Shown here piece after piece: positions 41,920-50,552 of a DNA stretch of 64,000 bases; positions within the stretch are counted from its first letter, which is position 1, and the number at the start of each line of letters is the position of its first letter. The position numbers and the translations under genes are program-made. The notes under the pieces were generated by a model that was not told where the DNA came from, made no database searches, and saw only the letters and a program-made list of their open reading frames with translations. Origin of the DNA: Dactylosporangium roseum (GTDB taxonomy: Bacteria; Actinomycetota; Actinomycetes; Mycobacteriales; Micromonosporaceae); NCBI RefSeq assembly GCF_025264685.1, contig NZ_CP073721.1:4455001-4519000 (forward strand), read 5' to 3'.

Positions 41920-42882
41920 GTGAATACGGGGGCGGGACTCGATGAACGGCACGGCACTGCCAGACGACGCCCACGTGCGTGGACGGAGCTGCTCCTGGTG
42001 GTCGGGCTGTTCCTGGCGTACAAGGCGGGACGGCTCCTCGTCGACGGGCGGGTGAGCGACGCCTTCGCCAACGCCGGCCTGGTCTGGCACGTCGAGCGGG
42101 CGCTGCGCCTGCCCGACGAGGCCGGCTTCCAGCAACTCCTGCTCGGCAGCGACGGCCTGATCCGCGCCGCCAACATCTACTACGCCGTGGTGCACTTCCC
42201 GGCGACCGTGGCATTCCTGCTGTTCATGTACTTCTTCCGACCCGAGCATTACGTGCGGTTCCGCAGGATGCTCGCCTGGCTCACGGCGATGGGTCTGGTC
42301 ATCCACTTCGCGTTTCCGCTCGCCCCGCCGCGGATGCTCGGCGGGCTCGGCCTGGTCGACACGGCCGCGGCCTACGGTCCGTCGGTGTACGGGCCGCCGC
42401 AGACCGACACGCTGAGCAACCAGTACGCGGCGATGCCGTCACTGCACGTGGGCTGGGCGATCGTCGTCGCGGCCGGGCTGATCGTCGCGACCCGCAGCCG
42501 CTGGCGCTGGCTGTGGGCGGTTCACCCCCTGCTGACCACGATCGTGGTCGTGGGGACCGCCAACCACTACTGGATCGACGGCCTGGTCATCGGCGCGCTC
42601 GTCGCCGGTCTGCTGACAGCGACGGCGAAGCACACGACCGCGGTGCCGGAGATACCGATCAACGAGGAAGCGCTGATCAACGCCGGAGCAGTGGTCGGCG
42701 CGGGAGGCGCACTCCGCACGGAAACAGCGATCAACGCGGGAACAACCACCGCGCCGCCGAGCGACAGCACCATCGACGAGCCCGCCGTCGTCGTCGCCGC
42801 GCATGAGGGGGCGATCCGGGCCGTACCGCTGCAAGTGCCGCACATCGTGAACACCGAACCGGCCGGGGAGCCTGCTCGGTGA
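41920..42882 (+). CDS. PAP2-family membrane phosphatase
   Basis: A protein of about 320 residues with five or six membrane helices. Phosphatase signatures: YAAMPSLHVGWAIVVAAGL (PSxH motif) and HYWIDGLVIGALVAGLL (HxxxD motif); the first KxxxxxxRP motif is replaced by a YKAGRLLVDGRV-type sequence, as in the inositolphosphotransferase-like Aur1 subgroup. It may act on lipid phosphates or transfer phosphoinositol. The C-terminal about 85 residues are soluble and low in complexity (EALINAGAVVGAGG, TAINAGTTTAPPS). GTG 41920 is used because of the promoter placement; GTG 41848 is the alternative. Confidence 0.88.
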   Translation: MNTGAGLDERHGTARRRPRAWTELLLVVGLFLAYKAGRLLVDGRVSDAFANAGLVWHVERALRLPDEAGFQQLLLGSDGLIRAANIYYAVVHFPATVAFLLFMYFFRPEHYVRFRRMLAWLTAMGLVIHFAFPLAPPRMLGGLGLVDTAAAYGPSVYGPPQTDTLSNQYAAMPSLHVGWAIVVAAGLIVATRSRWRWLWAVHPLLTTIVVVGTANHYWIDGLVIGALVAGLLTATAKHTTAVPEIPINEEALINAGAVVGAGGALRTETAINAGTTTAPPSDSTIDEPAVVVAAHEGAIRAVPLQVPHIVNTEPAGEPAR

Positions 42883-42943
42883 CGGTGTGATGGCGGAACT
42901 ACCCTCTGGCGAGATACGGCTCGGCGTCGTATAGTTGAACGTG

Positions 42944-42980
42944 AGACCGGCGTCTTCCCCCGTGGATGCCGGTCTTCTTA
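42944..42980. terminator. Terminator hairpin between PAP2 and the GntR gene
   Basis: AGACCGGC (42944-42951) pairs with GCCGGTCT (42968-42975) and is followed by TCTT. It lies between convergent genes and can serve both strands. The stem is 8 bp, with further partial pairing in the loop. Confidence 0.6.
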
Positions 42981-42990
42981 CGTCCAGGTG

Positions 42991-43650
42991 TCAGTCGCCC
43001 ACCCGGCCGCGGATCGCCCGGATCGCGTTGAGGTTGTGCTCCCGCGCCGCCGTCTCCAGTTTCGCCGCGTCGTGCGCGTCGGACTCCAGCAGGTCGATCA
43101 GCGCGTCGTGCTCGTCGACCGCGGCCGGCAACCGCACCGCCGGATACAGCGAGGCCAGGACCCGCGAGGCGGCGATCCGGACCCACATGCCGTCGAGCGC
43201 CTCGATCATGTAGCGATTGCCGCAGCACCCGTAGAGCGTGCGGTGGAACCGCCGGTGCAGTGCCATGATCCGGCCGTGGTCGAGCGGCTGGACCGTGGCA
43301 CCGGCGCGCAGCTCGGCGTTCAGCGCCCGGGCCTCGGCGATCCGCTCCGCGGTGACGCGCGGCGCCGCCGCGGCGAACGCGTAGCCGTCCAGCAGCGCCA
43401 GCATCTCGACGAGTCGCTCCCACTCCTCGTCCTGCAGGGTCGCCACCCGGGCGCCGACGTTGCGCTCGAAGTGGACGAGACCCTCGGCCTCGAGCCGCCG
43501 GATCGCCTCACGCACCGGCACGGGGCTGACGTCGAGCTCGCGGGCCAGGCTGCTGAGCACCAGCCGGTGCCCGGGACCGCATCGGCCGTCGATGATGCGC
43601 CCACGGATCTCGCGATAGGCGAGCTCGTGCTTGGAGGGCTCAGGTTGCAC
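42991..43650 (-). CDS. GntR-family regulator, FadR subgroup
   Basis: A 219-residue regulator. The winged HTH is at residues 5-75: LAYREIRGRIIDGRCGPGHR, SLARELDVSPVPVREAIRRL, EAEGLVHFERNVGARVA. The all-helical FCD ligand domain follows (VEMLALLDGYAFAAAAPRVT, HGRIMALHRRFHRTLYGCCG, EHDALIDLLESDAHDA), with Asp/His metal-site residues. Such proteins usually repress genes of carbon or carboxylate catabolism; no catabolic operon is adjacent. The GTG at 43650 is taken by family start; a larger open frame on this strand up to 47151 is a shadow of the kinase gene. Confidence 0.9.
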   Translation of the reverse strand: MQPEPSKHELAYREIRGRIIDGRCGPGHRLVLSSLARELDVSPVPVREAIRRLEAEGLVHFERNVGARVATLQDEEWERLVEMLALLDGYAFAAAAPRVTAERIAEARALNAELRAGATVQPLDHGRIMALHRRFHRTLYGCCGNRYMIEALDGMWVRIAASRVLASLYPAVRLPAAVDEHDALIDLLESDAHDAAKLETAAREHNLNAIRAIRGRVGD

Positions 43651-43968
43651 GTGCGGATTCCGCTCTTGACATGGGCAGGTGCCCGCCACAATCATATACG
43701 ATCGATACCGGGAATGTCCGGTGAGCGCCGGTTCGCCATCGGTGGTGCGGCTGATGTCGACGGGGGCAGGCGCGCCACGGATGGCGAACCCCGGCCGTCC
43801 GCATCCACGCCCACGGCGCCACCGACGAGCGCGGTTGCCGGATAGCCATCGACGAGCATGACTGCAACGATAGGGCACCGCCTCGACCGGGACCGCAACC
43901 GTCCGGAGTGGACATCCGCCGGCCGTCACGGTCCTGTGCGGGACAGCGGTAGTGCGTAGGCTGGGTGC
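43651..43968. promoter_or_regulatory. Divergent control region with imperfect inverted repeat
   Basis: This region separates the GntR gene from the hybrid kinase gene. It contains an AT-rich ATCATATACGATCGATAC (43691-43708), a plausible GntR operator or promoter, and an inverted repeat: GGTTCGCCATC at 43730-43740 with GATGGCGAACC at 43780-43790 and further flanking complementarity. A TAGGCT hexamer (43957-43962) is the likely -10 of the kinase gene. No gene is supported. Confidence 0.45.
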
Positions 43969-46900
43969 ATGGCTGACCCGACCCCCGACCCGTTCTTCGG
44001 GGACACGGAGGTCAGCCGCGATCTCGCCGCGGTCGACTGGGCAGCGACCCCGCTGGGCCCGCCCGCCGGCTGGCCGCAGAGCCTGCGCTCGGTCGTGCGC
44101 ATTCTGCTCGGCTCCCGGTTCTCCATGTGGATGGCGTGGGGGCCGGAGCTGACGTTCTTCTGCAACGACGCCTACCGCCGCGACACGCTCGGCAAGAAGT
44201 ACCCCTGGGCGCTCGGCCGCCCGGCCGCCGACGTGTGGGCGGAGATCTGGCCCGAGATCGGCCCCCGCATCCGCACGGTCATCGACACCGGGGTCGCGAC
44301 GTGGGACGAGGCGCTGCGGCTCTTCCTCGGGCGCAGCGGCTACACCGAGGAGACGTACCACACCTTCTCCTACAGCCCCCTCACCGACGACGCCGGCGCG
44401 ATCGCGGGCATGCTCTGCGTGGTCAGCGAGGACACCGACCGGGTCATCGGCGAGCGGCGGATGGCGACGCTGCGGGACTTGGGCTCCGACTTCGGCGCGG
44501 AGCCCGCCGGCATCAGCGACGCGGAGGTGTTCGCGACCGCCGCCCGGCACCTCGGCGGCCGCGCCGACGACCTGCCGTTCACGCTGATCCACCTGTTCGA
44601 GGACGACGAGACCCCGCGGCTGGTGTCCAGCACCGGCGTCCCGGCCGGCCACCCGATCCTCGACCCGGCGGGTGGGCCGCGCTGGCCGCTCGCGGAGCTG
44701 GCCCGCGGCGTCCCGCTGACGCTGGGCGGGCTGACCGGGCTGCCGGCCGGGGTGTGGCCCGAGCCGCCGGCCGAGGTCCGCCTGGTGCCGCTCGCGAGGC
44801 CCGGCGGCGGCCGGCCGTACGGGTTCCTCGCCGTCGGCCTGAACCGGTACCGTCCCTTCGACGCCGCCTACTCCGGCTTCATCGACCTGCTCGCCGGCCA
44901 GATCGCGGCCCGGCTGACGACGGCGCGCGCCTACGAGGCCGAGCGGCACCGCGCCGAGTCGCTCGCCGAGCTCGACCGGGCCAAGACGGCGTTCTTCACC
45001 AACGTCAGCCACGAGTTCCGCACGCCGCTCACACTGCTGCTCGGCCCCACCGAGGACGCGCTGGGCGACCGGGCGTCGCCGCTGCCACCGGTTCAGCGGG
45101 CGCGTCTGGAGGTCGTGCACCGCAACGCCGAACGGCTGCTCAAGCTGGTCAACACGCTGCTGGACTTCTCGCGCCTCGAGTCCGGGCGGTTGGAGGCCCG
45201 GTTCGAGCCGCTCGACCTCGCCCGCGCCACCGCGGAACTCGCCGCCATGTTCGCCCCCGCGGCGGAGCGGATCGGGCTCGCCCTGGTCGTCGACTGCCCG
45301 CCGCTGCCGCAGCCGGTCCACGCCGACCGCGAGATGTGGACGAAGATCACGCTCAACCTGCTGTCCAACGCGTTGAAGTTCACCTTCGCCGGTTCGATCA
45401 CCGTGCGCCTTGCCGCGGCCGGGGACGCGGCCGAGCTGAGCGTCACCGACACCGGCGTCGGCATCGACCCCGCCGACCAGGGCGCGCTGTTCGACCGGTT
45501 CCACCGGATCATGGGGACCCGGTCCCGCACCCACGAGGGCTCCGGGATCGGGCTCGCGCTCGTCGCGGAGCTCGCCGCGCTGCACGGCGGGACGGTCGCG
45601 GTGCGCAGCGCACCCGACGCGGGCAGCACGTTCACCGTCCGCATCCCCTTCGGGAGCGACCATCTGCCGCCGGAGCAGCTCGCGCCGGCCACGGATGCGG
45701 CGGTGGTACCGCATGAGCGTGGCTACCTGACCGAGGTCGACCGCTGGGTCGAGGCGCCGCGACCCGCGCCGGCACCGCCGCGTCCGCCCCGGGCCGCGCC
45801 GCGGGTGCTGGTCGTCGACGACAACGCGGACATGCGCGACTACATCCGCCGCGCCCTGGATGCCGACTACCGGGTGGTGGAGGCGACCGACGGCGCGGAG
45901 GCGCTGGCGATGTGCCGGGCGAACCCGCCGGAACTGGTCGTCACCGACGTCATGATGCCCGACCTCGACGGCTTCGACCTGGTCGCCGCGCTGCGCGCGG
46001 ACGAGGTCGGCGGGCACCTGCCGGTCATCATGCTCTCGGCGCGGGCCGGTGACGAGGCGACCGTCGAGGGCCTCGACGCCGGCGCCGACGACTACCTCGT
46101 CAAACCGTTCTCGCCGCGCGAGCTGCGCGCCCGGGTGCGGGCCAACCTGGAGTTCGACCGGCTCCGCCGGACCCGCGACGAGCTGCAGCGCAGCCAGGAG
46201 CTGCTCGACCAGGCGCAGCGCCTCGCGGCCGTCGGTAGCTGGGAGATCGACCTGACCACCGGCGCCGTGCACGGCTCCGGCGAGTTCCTGCGCCAGCTCG
46301 CGGTGACCGCCGAGCAGTTGCTCGACGAGCGGGACCTGATCGGCATCAACCGGCGCGTGCACCCGGACGACCGGCCCCGCGTGGAGGCCGCGCTGGCGGC
46401 GGCGGTCCGCGGCGAGCCGCTGGACTACGAGGCCCGCGTCGCGATGCCCGACGGCACGCTGCGGGTGTTCCACACGATCGGCGAGCTGGAGCGCGGCGCC
46501 GCCGGCGAACCGGTCCGGCTGCGCGGCTCCAACCAGGACGTCACCGAGCAGCGCAGGACCGAGCAGGCGCTCGCCACGGCGGCCGCGGCGCAGGAGGCCG
46601 CGGCCCGGGAGCACCGCATCGCCGACCAGTTGCAGCGCAGCCTCATGCCGCCGGTGACGATCCGCCCCGAGCACCTCGACCTGGCCGCCTACTACCGGCC
46701 GGGCGTGGCCGGCACGCAGGTCGGCGGCGACTGGTACGACGTGATCGAGCTCGGCGCCGACCGCACGGCCCTGGTGATGGGCGACGTCATGGGCCGCGGG
46801 GTGCCGGCGGCCGCCGTCATGGGCCAGCTCCGGGCGGCGATCCGCGCGTACGCCCGGCTGGACCTGCCGCCCGCCGACGTGCTCGAGTACCTCGACGGGG

Positions 46901-47691
46901 TCGTCCGGGACCTGCGCGAGGACCAGATCGTCACCTGCGTGTACGCGGTCTACGACCCGGGCGAGCGCAGCCTGACGTACGCCAACGCCGGTCACCTGCC
47001 GCCCCTGCTGCTGCTGCCGGGCGCCGCACCGCGCCCGCTGACGGCGTCGGGCCCGCCGCTGGGCACCGGCCCGCTCACGCTCGCCGAGGAGCGGGTGGAG
47101 CTGCCGGTCGGCGCGCTGCTGACGCTCTACACCGACGGTCTCGTCGAGCACCGCGACCGGGACCTCGACAGCGGCATCTTCGCGCTCGCGGCGCTGGTCG
47201 GCGAGATCACCGGGCCGCTCGCCGACGTCCCGGACCGCCTGGTGTCACGGCTGCTGCCCGACGGCCCGGACGACGACATCACGCTGCTGCTCACCCGCGT
47301 CGTCGGCGAGCCGGGCGACGAGCAGTCGGTCATCCAGCACATGCCGGCCCGGGAGAGCGCGGTCCGCGACGCGCGCAGGCTCGTCGACACCACGCTGCGC
47401 CGCTGGTCGGCGCCGCCGCGGGTGGTCGACGACCTGGTGCTGATCGTGAGCGAGCTGGCCGCCAACGCCGTGCTGCACGGCCGGCCGCCGATCCAGCTAC
47501 GGCTGCGCCGCGCGACGACGCACGTGGTGCTGGAGCTGCACGACACCGCACCGTACCTGCCGCGCAAGCAGCGCCCGACCCCGGACGACGAGCACGGCCG
47601 GGGCCTGCAGTTGGTGTCGTCGCTGTGCGACCGGTGGGGCACCCGCCCGACCGCCGACGGCAAGGCCGTGTGGTGCATGCGGTCGATCTGA
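43969..47691 (+). CDS. Hybrid sensor: PAS-GAF-histidine kinase-receiver-PAS-PP2C phosphatase-RsbW-like kinase
   Basis: A 1240-residue cytoplasmic protein combining two-component and partner-switching modules. Order: PAS-like sensor (1-165); GAF-like (175-325); HisKA with His348 in FTNVSHEFRTPLTLL; HATPase_c (NLLSNALKF, SGIGLAL); receiver with Asp617/618 and phospho-Asp660 in VVTDVMMPDLDG; a second PAS (750-860); a SpoIIE/RsbU PP2C phosphatase (GGDWYDV with Asp921, MGDVMGRG with Asp939); and a C-terminal RsbW-type ATPase with Asn1166 in SELAANAVLHG. It could set the phosphorylation state of STAS antagonists such as the one at 9581 (inference). ATG 43969 follows TAGGCT by 6 nt. Confidence 0.93.
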   Translation: MADPTPDPFFGDTEVSRDLAAVDWAATPLGPPAGWPQSLRSVVRILLGSRFSMWMAWGPELTFFCNDAYRRDTLGKKYPWALGRPAADVWAEIWPEIGPRIRTVIDTGVATWDEALRLFLGRSGYTEETYHTFSYSPLTDDAGAIAGMLCVVSEDTDRVIGERRMATLRDLGSDFGAEPAGISDAEVFATAARHLGGRADDLPFTLIHLFEDDETPRLVSSTGVPAGHPILDPAGGPRWPLAELARGVPLTLGGLTGLPAGVWPEPPAEVRLVPLARPGGGRPYGFLAVGLNRYRPFDAAYSGFIDLLAGQIAARLTTARAYEAERHRAESLAELDRAKTAFFTNVSHEFRTPLTLLLGPTEDALGDRASPLPPVQRARLEVVHRNAERLLKLVNTLLDFSRLESGRLEARFEPLDLARATAELAAMFAPAAERIGLALVVDCPPLPQPVHADREMWTKITLNLLSNALKFTFAGSITVRLAAAGDAAELSVTDTGVGIDPADQGALFDRFHRIMGTRSRTHEGSGIGLALVAELAALHGGTVAVRSAPDAGSTFTVRIPFGSDHLPPEQLAPATDAAVVPHERGYLTEVDRWVEAPRPAPAPPRPPRAAPRVLVVDDNADMRDYIRRALDADYRVVEATDGAEALAMCRANPPELVVTDVMMPDLDGFDLVAALRADEVGGHLPVIMLSARAGDEATVEGLDAGADDYLVKPFSPRELRARVRANLEFDRLRRTRDELQRSQELLDQAQRLAAVGSWEIDLTTGAVHGSGEFLRQLAVTAEQLLDERDLIGINRRVHPDDRPRVEAALAAAVRGEPLDYEARVAMPDGTLRVFHTIGELERGAAGEPVRLRGSNQDVTEQRRTEQALATAAAAQEAAAREHRIADQLQRSLMPPVTIRPEHLDLAAYYRPGVAGTQVGGDWYDVIELGADRTALVMGDVMGRGVPAAAVMGQLRAAIRAYARLDLPPADVLEYLDGVVRDLREDQIVTCVYAVYDPGERSLTYANAGHLPPLLLLPGAAPRPLTASGPPLGTGPLTLAEERVELPVGALLTLYTDGLVEHRDRDLDSGIFALAALVGEITGPLADVPDRLVSRLLPDGPDDDITLLLTRVVGEPGDEQSVIQHMPARESAVRDARRLVDTTLRRWSAPPRVVDDLVLIVSELAANAVLHGRPPIQLRLRRATTHVVLELHDTAPYLPRKQRPTPDDEHGRGLQLVSSLCDRWGTRPTADGKAVWCMRSI

Positions 47692-47708
47692 ACTGGTGCC
47701 CCGGGCCG

Positions 47709-48071
47709 TTACTTCGTGGCCTTGAGGCAGAGGACGTCGCCCTTCTCGCCCTCCTTGCCCTGCCAGAAGGTGGCGGTGGTCTCGGGCCACTGGTCGCAGA
47801 CCTTGGTGACGGAGACGGTCGACTCGATCCGCTCCTTGCCGCCGACCTTGCCCAGCACCGTGTACTGGGCGTCGGCGCTCGCGCAGTCCACGATCTTCAG
47901 CTCGTCCTTGCCGGTCTGCTGCAGGCAGTCGCCGGCCTTGGCGTTCATCGCCTGGTCGCGGTTCGCGTACCAGATTCCCGCGATGACCGCCACGGCGACC
48001 ACCACCAGAATGATCACGCCGATGGGCGACCGGCGTTTCGCGGCCTGCGGTGGTCCCGCTGCGTCCGTCAT
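47709..48071 (-). CDS. Small membrane-anchored protein with external Cys-containing domain (LppU-like)
   Basis: A 120-residue protein. It has a short cytoplasmic start, one membrane helix (GVIILVVVAVAVIAGIWYA) and an external domain with four Cys (AGDCLQQTG, IVDCASADAQY, SVTKVCDQW, DVLCLKATK) that probably form two disulfides. The pattern matches the LppU/SCO3897-like family of actinobacterial cell-envelope proteins of unknown function. The ATG at 48071 has GGGAGGC upstream. It is convergent with the hybrid kinase gene, 17 bp apart. Confidence 0.82.
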   Translation of the reverse strand: MTDAAGPPQAAKRRSPIGVIILVVVAVAVIAGIWYANRDQAMNAKAGDCLQQTGKDELKIVDCASADAQYTVLGKVGGKERIESTVSVTKVCDQWPETTATFWQGKEGEKGDVLCLKATK

Positions 48072-48305
48072 GGTGTGCCTCCCGGGTATGTGTGTTCCCG
48101 GCAGGCTTATACGGCCGCGGACCGCGATCGCCCGCATGTGTCGTGATCCCGACGCGCCGGGCGCGGCCGGCTTCACCCCCGCCCGGCGCGGGCCGGGTCA
48201 GGACACGGCGATCGCGGTGTCCTGGCCACCTTCGCGGTGACGCCGAGCGTCCCGGACGCATCGAAGCCCCTTGAACCGTTCGCTACCCGGGAGTAACTTG
48301 ACCGG

Positions 48306-48710
48306 ATGCGAAGGGTGGCACTGGTCGTCGCGGCGGCCGGAATCCTGGTGGAAGGCCTGGTCGTCGCCAGCCTCCTGTTCGTGCTCGGCGGCGTCGTCGA
48401 CGCGTACTCGATGTCGCTCAACGGCACCGACCCGTCCCATGCGCAGGCCGCGATCCGGGTGGCCGCGGTGGGGCTCGGCGTGCTGCTCGCCGCGCTGGCG
48501 GCGGCGCTGCTCCTGGCCGCGATACGCCGCCGGCCCGCCCGCGGACCGGCCATGGCCGGCCTGGTGGCGCAGTGCGTCGTGACGACGATCGCCGGCGTGG
48601 CCCTGGGCTGGGAGGTCTTCGGCGGCACGCTCCTCGTGCTCGGCACGCTGCTCTACGTGCTCCTCGACGAGCGGCCGGACCGGGGGCTGCGGCCGGTGAA
48701 CCGGATCTGA
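48306..48710 (+). CDS. Four-helix membrane protein, hypothetical
   Basis: A 134-residue protein with four hydrophobic helices (ALVVAAAGILVEGLVVASLL, VAAVGLGVLLAALAAALLLA, GLVAQCVVTTIAGVALGW, TLLVLGTLLYVLL) and a short basic tail. No family is recognised with confidence; it resembles small integral membrane proteins common in actinomycetes. ATG 48306 lies 6 nt after TAACTT, so leaderless expression is likely. It is divergent from the LppU-like gene with 234 bp between. Confidence 0.75.
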   Translation: MRRVALVVAAAGILVEGLVVASLLFVLGGVVDAYSMSLNGTDPSHAQAAIRVAAVGLGVLLAALAAALLLAAIRRRPARGPAMAGLVAQCVVTTIAGVALGWEVFGGTLLVLGTLLYVLLDERPDRGLRPVNRI

Positions 48711-48785
48711 CACCACGTCGCCGACCCCGCGGGCGATCAACGCGGTAGCGTGTCGCCGGGCGCGACGCGAAGAGGGGGCCGGGGC

Positions 48786-49889
48786 GTGGAGCAGGCGAAG
48801 GTGGGCAGGCGCGTCGGGCGCCTGCTCGGACGGGTGCTGCAGCAGTTCCAGCCGCACGAGCGCCTGCCGCAGCTCCCACCCGACCAGGACCGCGACGACG
48901 CCGTCGTCGACTGCGCGCTGTACGTGCGTGGCGTGCGCCAGCCCGGCCGGCCCGCCTTCGAGGACGCGTACGGCGCGGCCAGACGCCGCCGCAACGGCTT
49001 CGTCTGGCTGGGGCTGTTCGAGCCGACCTGGGCGCAGCTCGCCGTGGTCGCCGACCTCGTCGGCCTGGACGAGGCGGCCGTCGACCAGACCCTCGCCAGG
49101 GACCGGCGGCCCGCCGTGGAGCGGCGCGGCGACGTGACGGTGCTGACGCTGCGCACCGCGCGGTACGTCGACCACGCCGAGCTGACGGCGACCTCCGAGG
49201 TCGTCGACACCGGCGCCGTGACCCTGCTGATCGGCCGGCACTTCGTGGTGAGCGTCCGGCACGGCGGGGCCGGCGCCCTCGCGGACGTGCGCGGCGGGCT
49301 GCAGGAGCGCCCGACGCTGCTCGGCCAGGGGCCGTGGTCGGTCGGCTACGCCGTCATCGAGCGCATGGTGGAGCTGTACCACGACGTGGCCACGCAGGTG
49401 GAGCAGGACGTCGAGCGGCTTGAGGAAACCGCGTTCCTGCGCGTCGGCGGCTGCGACGTCCAGCAGATCTACCAGCTCAAACGCGAGCTGGTGGAGTTCA
49501 AGCGGGCGGTGCTGCCGTTGCAGCAGCCACTGCGCCGGGTGACGGAACCGGCGATCGACGTGCCGCCGGCGCTGCGGCAGTACTTCCTGGACGTCCACGC
49601 CCGGCTCAACCAGGTCGTGGAGCGCGTCGGCTCGTGCGACGAACTGCTGGACTCGATCCTGCAGGCACGGCTGGCGCAGGTCGGCCTCGACCAGAACAAC
49701 GACATGCGCAAGATCGCCGCGTGGGCCGCGATCGCCGCGCTGCAGACCGCGATCGCCGGCATCTACGGTATGAACTTCACCAACATTCCCGGGCTCAACT
49801 GGAGCTACGGTTTCGCGGTGGTACTGCTGGTGATGGCGGCCGGCGCCGTCGCGCTCCACCGGCTGTTCCGCAGATCGGGCTGGCTGTGA
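48786..49889 (+). CDS. CorA-family magnesium/divalent cation channel, copy 2
   Basis: A 367-residue paralogue of the gene at 24136. Shared pieces include VVDCALYVRGVRQPGRP, RTARYVDHAELTATSEVVDT, QIYQLKRELVEFKRAVLPLQ, NNDMRKIAAWAAIAALQTA and the channel signature YGMNF. It differs by an N-terminal extension of about 45 residues (VGRRVGRLLGRVLQQFQPHE) that is basic and amphipathic. GTG 48786 has GAGGGGG upstream; GTG 48750 is also open. Confidence 0.92.
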   Translation: MEQAKVGRRVGRLLGRVLQQFQPHERLPQLPPDQDRDDAVVDCALYVRGVRQPGRPAFEDAYGAARRRRNGFVWLGLFEPTWAQLAVVADLVGLDEAAVDQTLARDRRPAVERRGDVTVLTLRTARYVDHAELTATSEVVDTGAVTLLIGRHFVVSVRHGGAGALADVRGGLQERPTLLGQGPWSVGYAVIERMVELYHDVATQVEQDVERLEETAFLRVGGCDVQQIYQLKRELVEFKRAVLPLQQPLRRVTEPAIDVPPALRQYFLDVHARLNQVVERVGSCDELLDSILQARLAQVGLDQNNDMRKIAAWAAIAALQTAIAGIYGMNFTNIPGLNWSYGFAVVLLVMAAGAVALHRLFRRSGWL

Positions 49890-50186
49890 ACGGGACGGGA
49901 CGAGATGACGACCACGCCCCGACACCTGCCGCCGGCGAAGGCCGACAGCCCGGTGACGCTCGGCCGCTCCAGCACCGGGTCGCCCCGGAGAGCGCACGGT
50001 ACAGGCCTTCGCAGCGGCGACGTTCTTCACCGCATCGTGGCGGGTGCCGGGTCGGCATGTCGGCCTGCACCAGCTCGGGAGGCGTCATCACCGAGGCGTT
50101 CCGCCCCGCACCCGTTCCACCGCTCTGCGGCTCTGCCGCTGTGCCGCGCTGCCGCTCTGCCGCTCTGCGGCTCTGCGGCTCAACCT

Positions 50187-50283
50187 CATGATCATGGGAA
50201 AGATCCGGCTGCCCCGATAGCCACATCTTTCCCATGATCATGGAGTCACCCAGCCCGGACCGCACCATCCCGCGCCCAGCGGG
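50187..50283 (+). repeat. Composite hairpin repeat, copy F (hairpin plus short tail)
   Basis: The hairpin at 50187-50242 (CATGATCATGGGAAAGATCC...) has the loop GCCCCGAT, inverted relative to copies A and B. Only about 40 bp of tail remain (GAGTCACCCAGCCCGGACCG, then CCAGCGGG), so the rest of the tail is lost. It is directly preceded by the CTCTGC simple repeat. Confidence 0.78.
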
Positions 50284-50493
50284 CTGGAACGGCGGGCCGC
50301 CCCGAAGTCAGGGCACGCCAGCCGGAAACCGCGTCCCGGCCCGCGGCCGCCGGCCGAGGAGTGCGGCCGAGACGGCCACACCGGCCGCTCGCGCATCACC
50401 TCTCCGGCCTGGCCCGGAACCGGCCAGCGCAGGGTCGGCACCGGAAGCAGCGAAGCCCGCCAGGACCGAAGCAGTCGGCGGCGCAAGACCTGC

Positions 50494-50531
50494 GGCCCGT
50501 CCCATCCGCCGGTCGGCGGGCGGGACGGGCC
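50494..50531 (-). terminator. Terminator hairpin of the topoisomerase operon
   Basis: GGCCCGTCCC (50494-50503) pairs with GGGACGGGCC (50522-50531); an inner GCCGGTCGGC also folds. It lies 21 bp after the stop of the subunit A gene on the minus strand. No T-tract is present. Confidence 0.65.
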
Positions 50532-50552
50532 GAGGCGCGACGGGTCGAGGCG

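Larger units (their letters stand above)
49890..50552. other. Intergenic region with simple repeats and repeat copy F
   Basis: No gene can be supported. A simple-sequence tract of CTCTGC(C/G)G units runs from about 50121 to 50181 and leads directly into hairpin copy F (50187-50242). The remaining 3' part holds only weakly structured GC-rich sequence and, at its end, the terminator of the topoisomerase operon. Confidence 0.5.

Noticed and set aside
42991..47151. A single 1386-residue minus-strand frame
   Set aside because: Only the last about 220 codons are the GntR regulator; the rest is antisense to the hybrid kinase with intact catalytic motifs.
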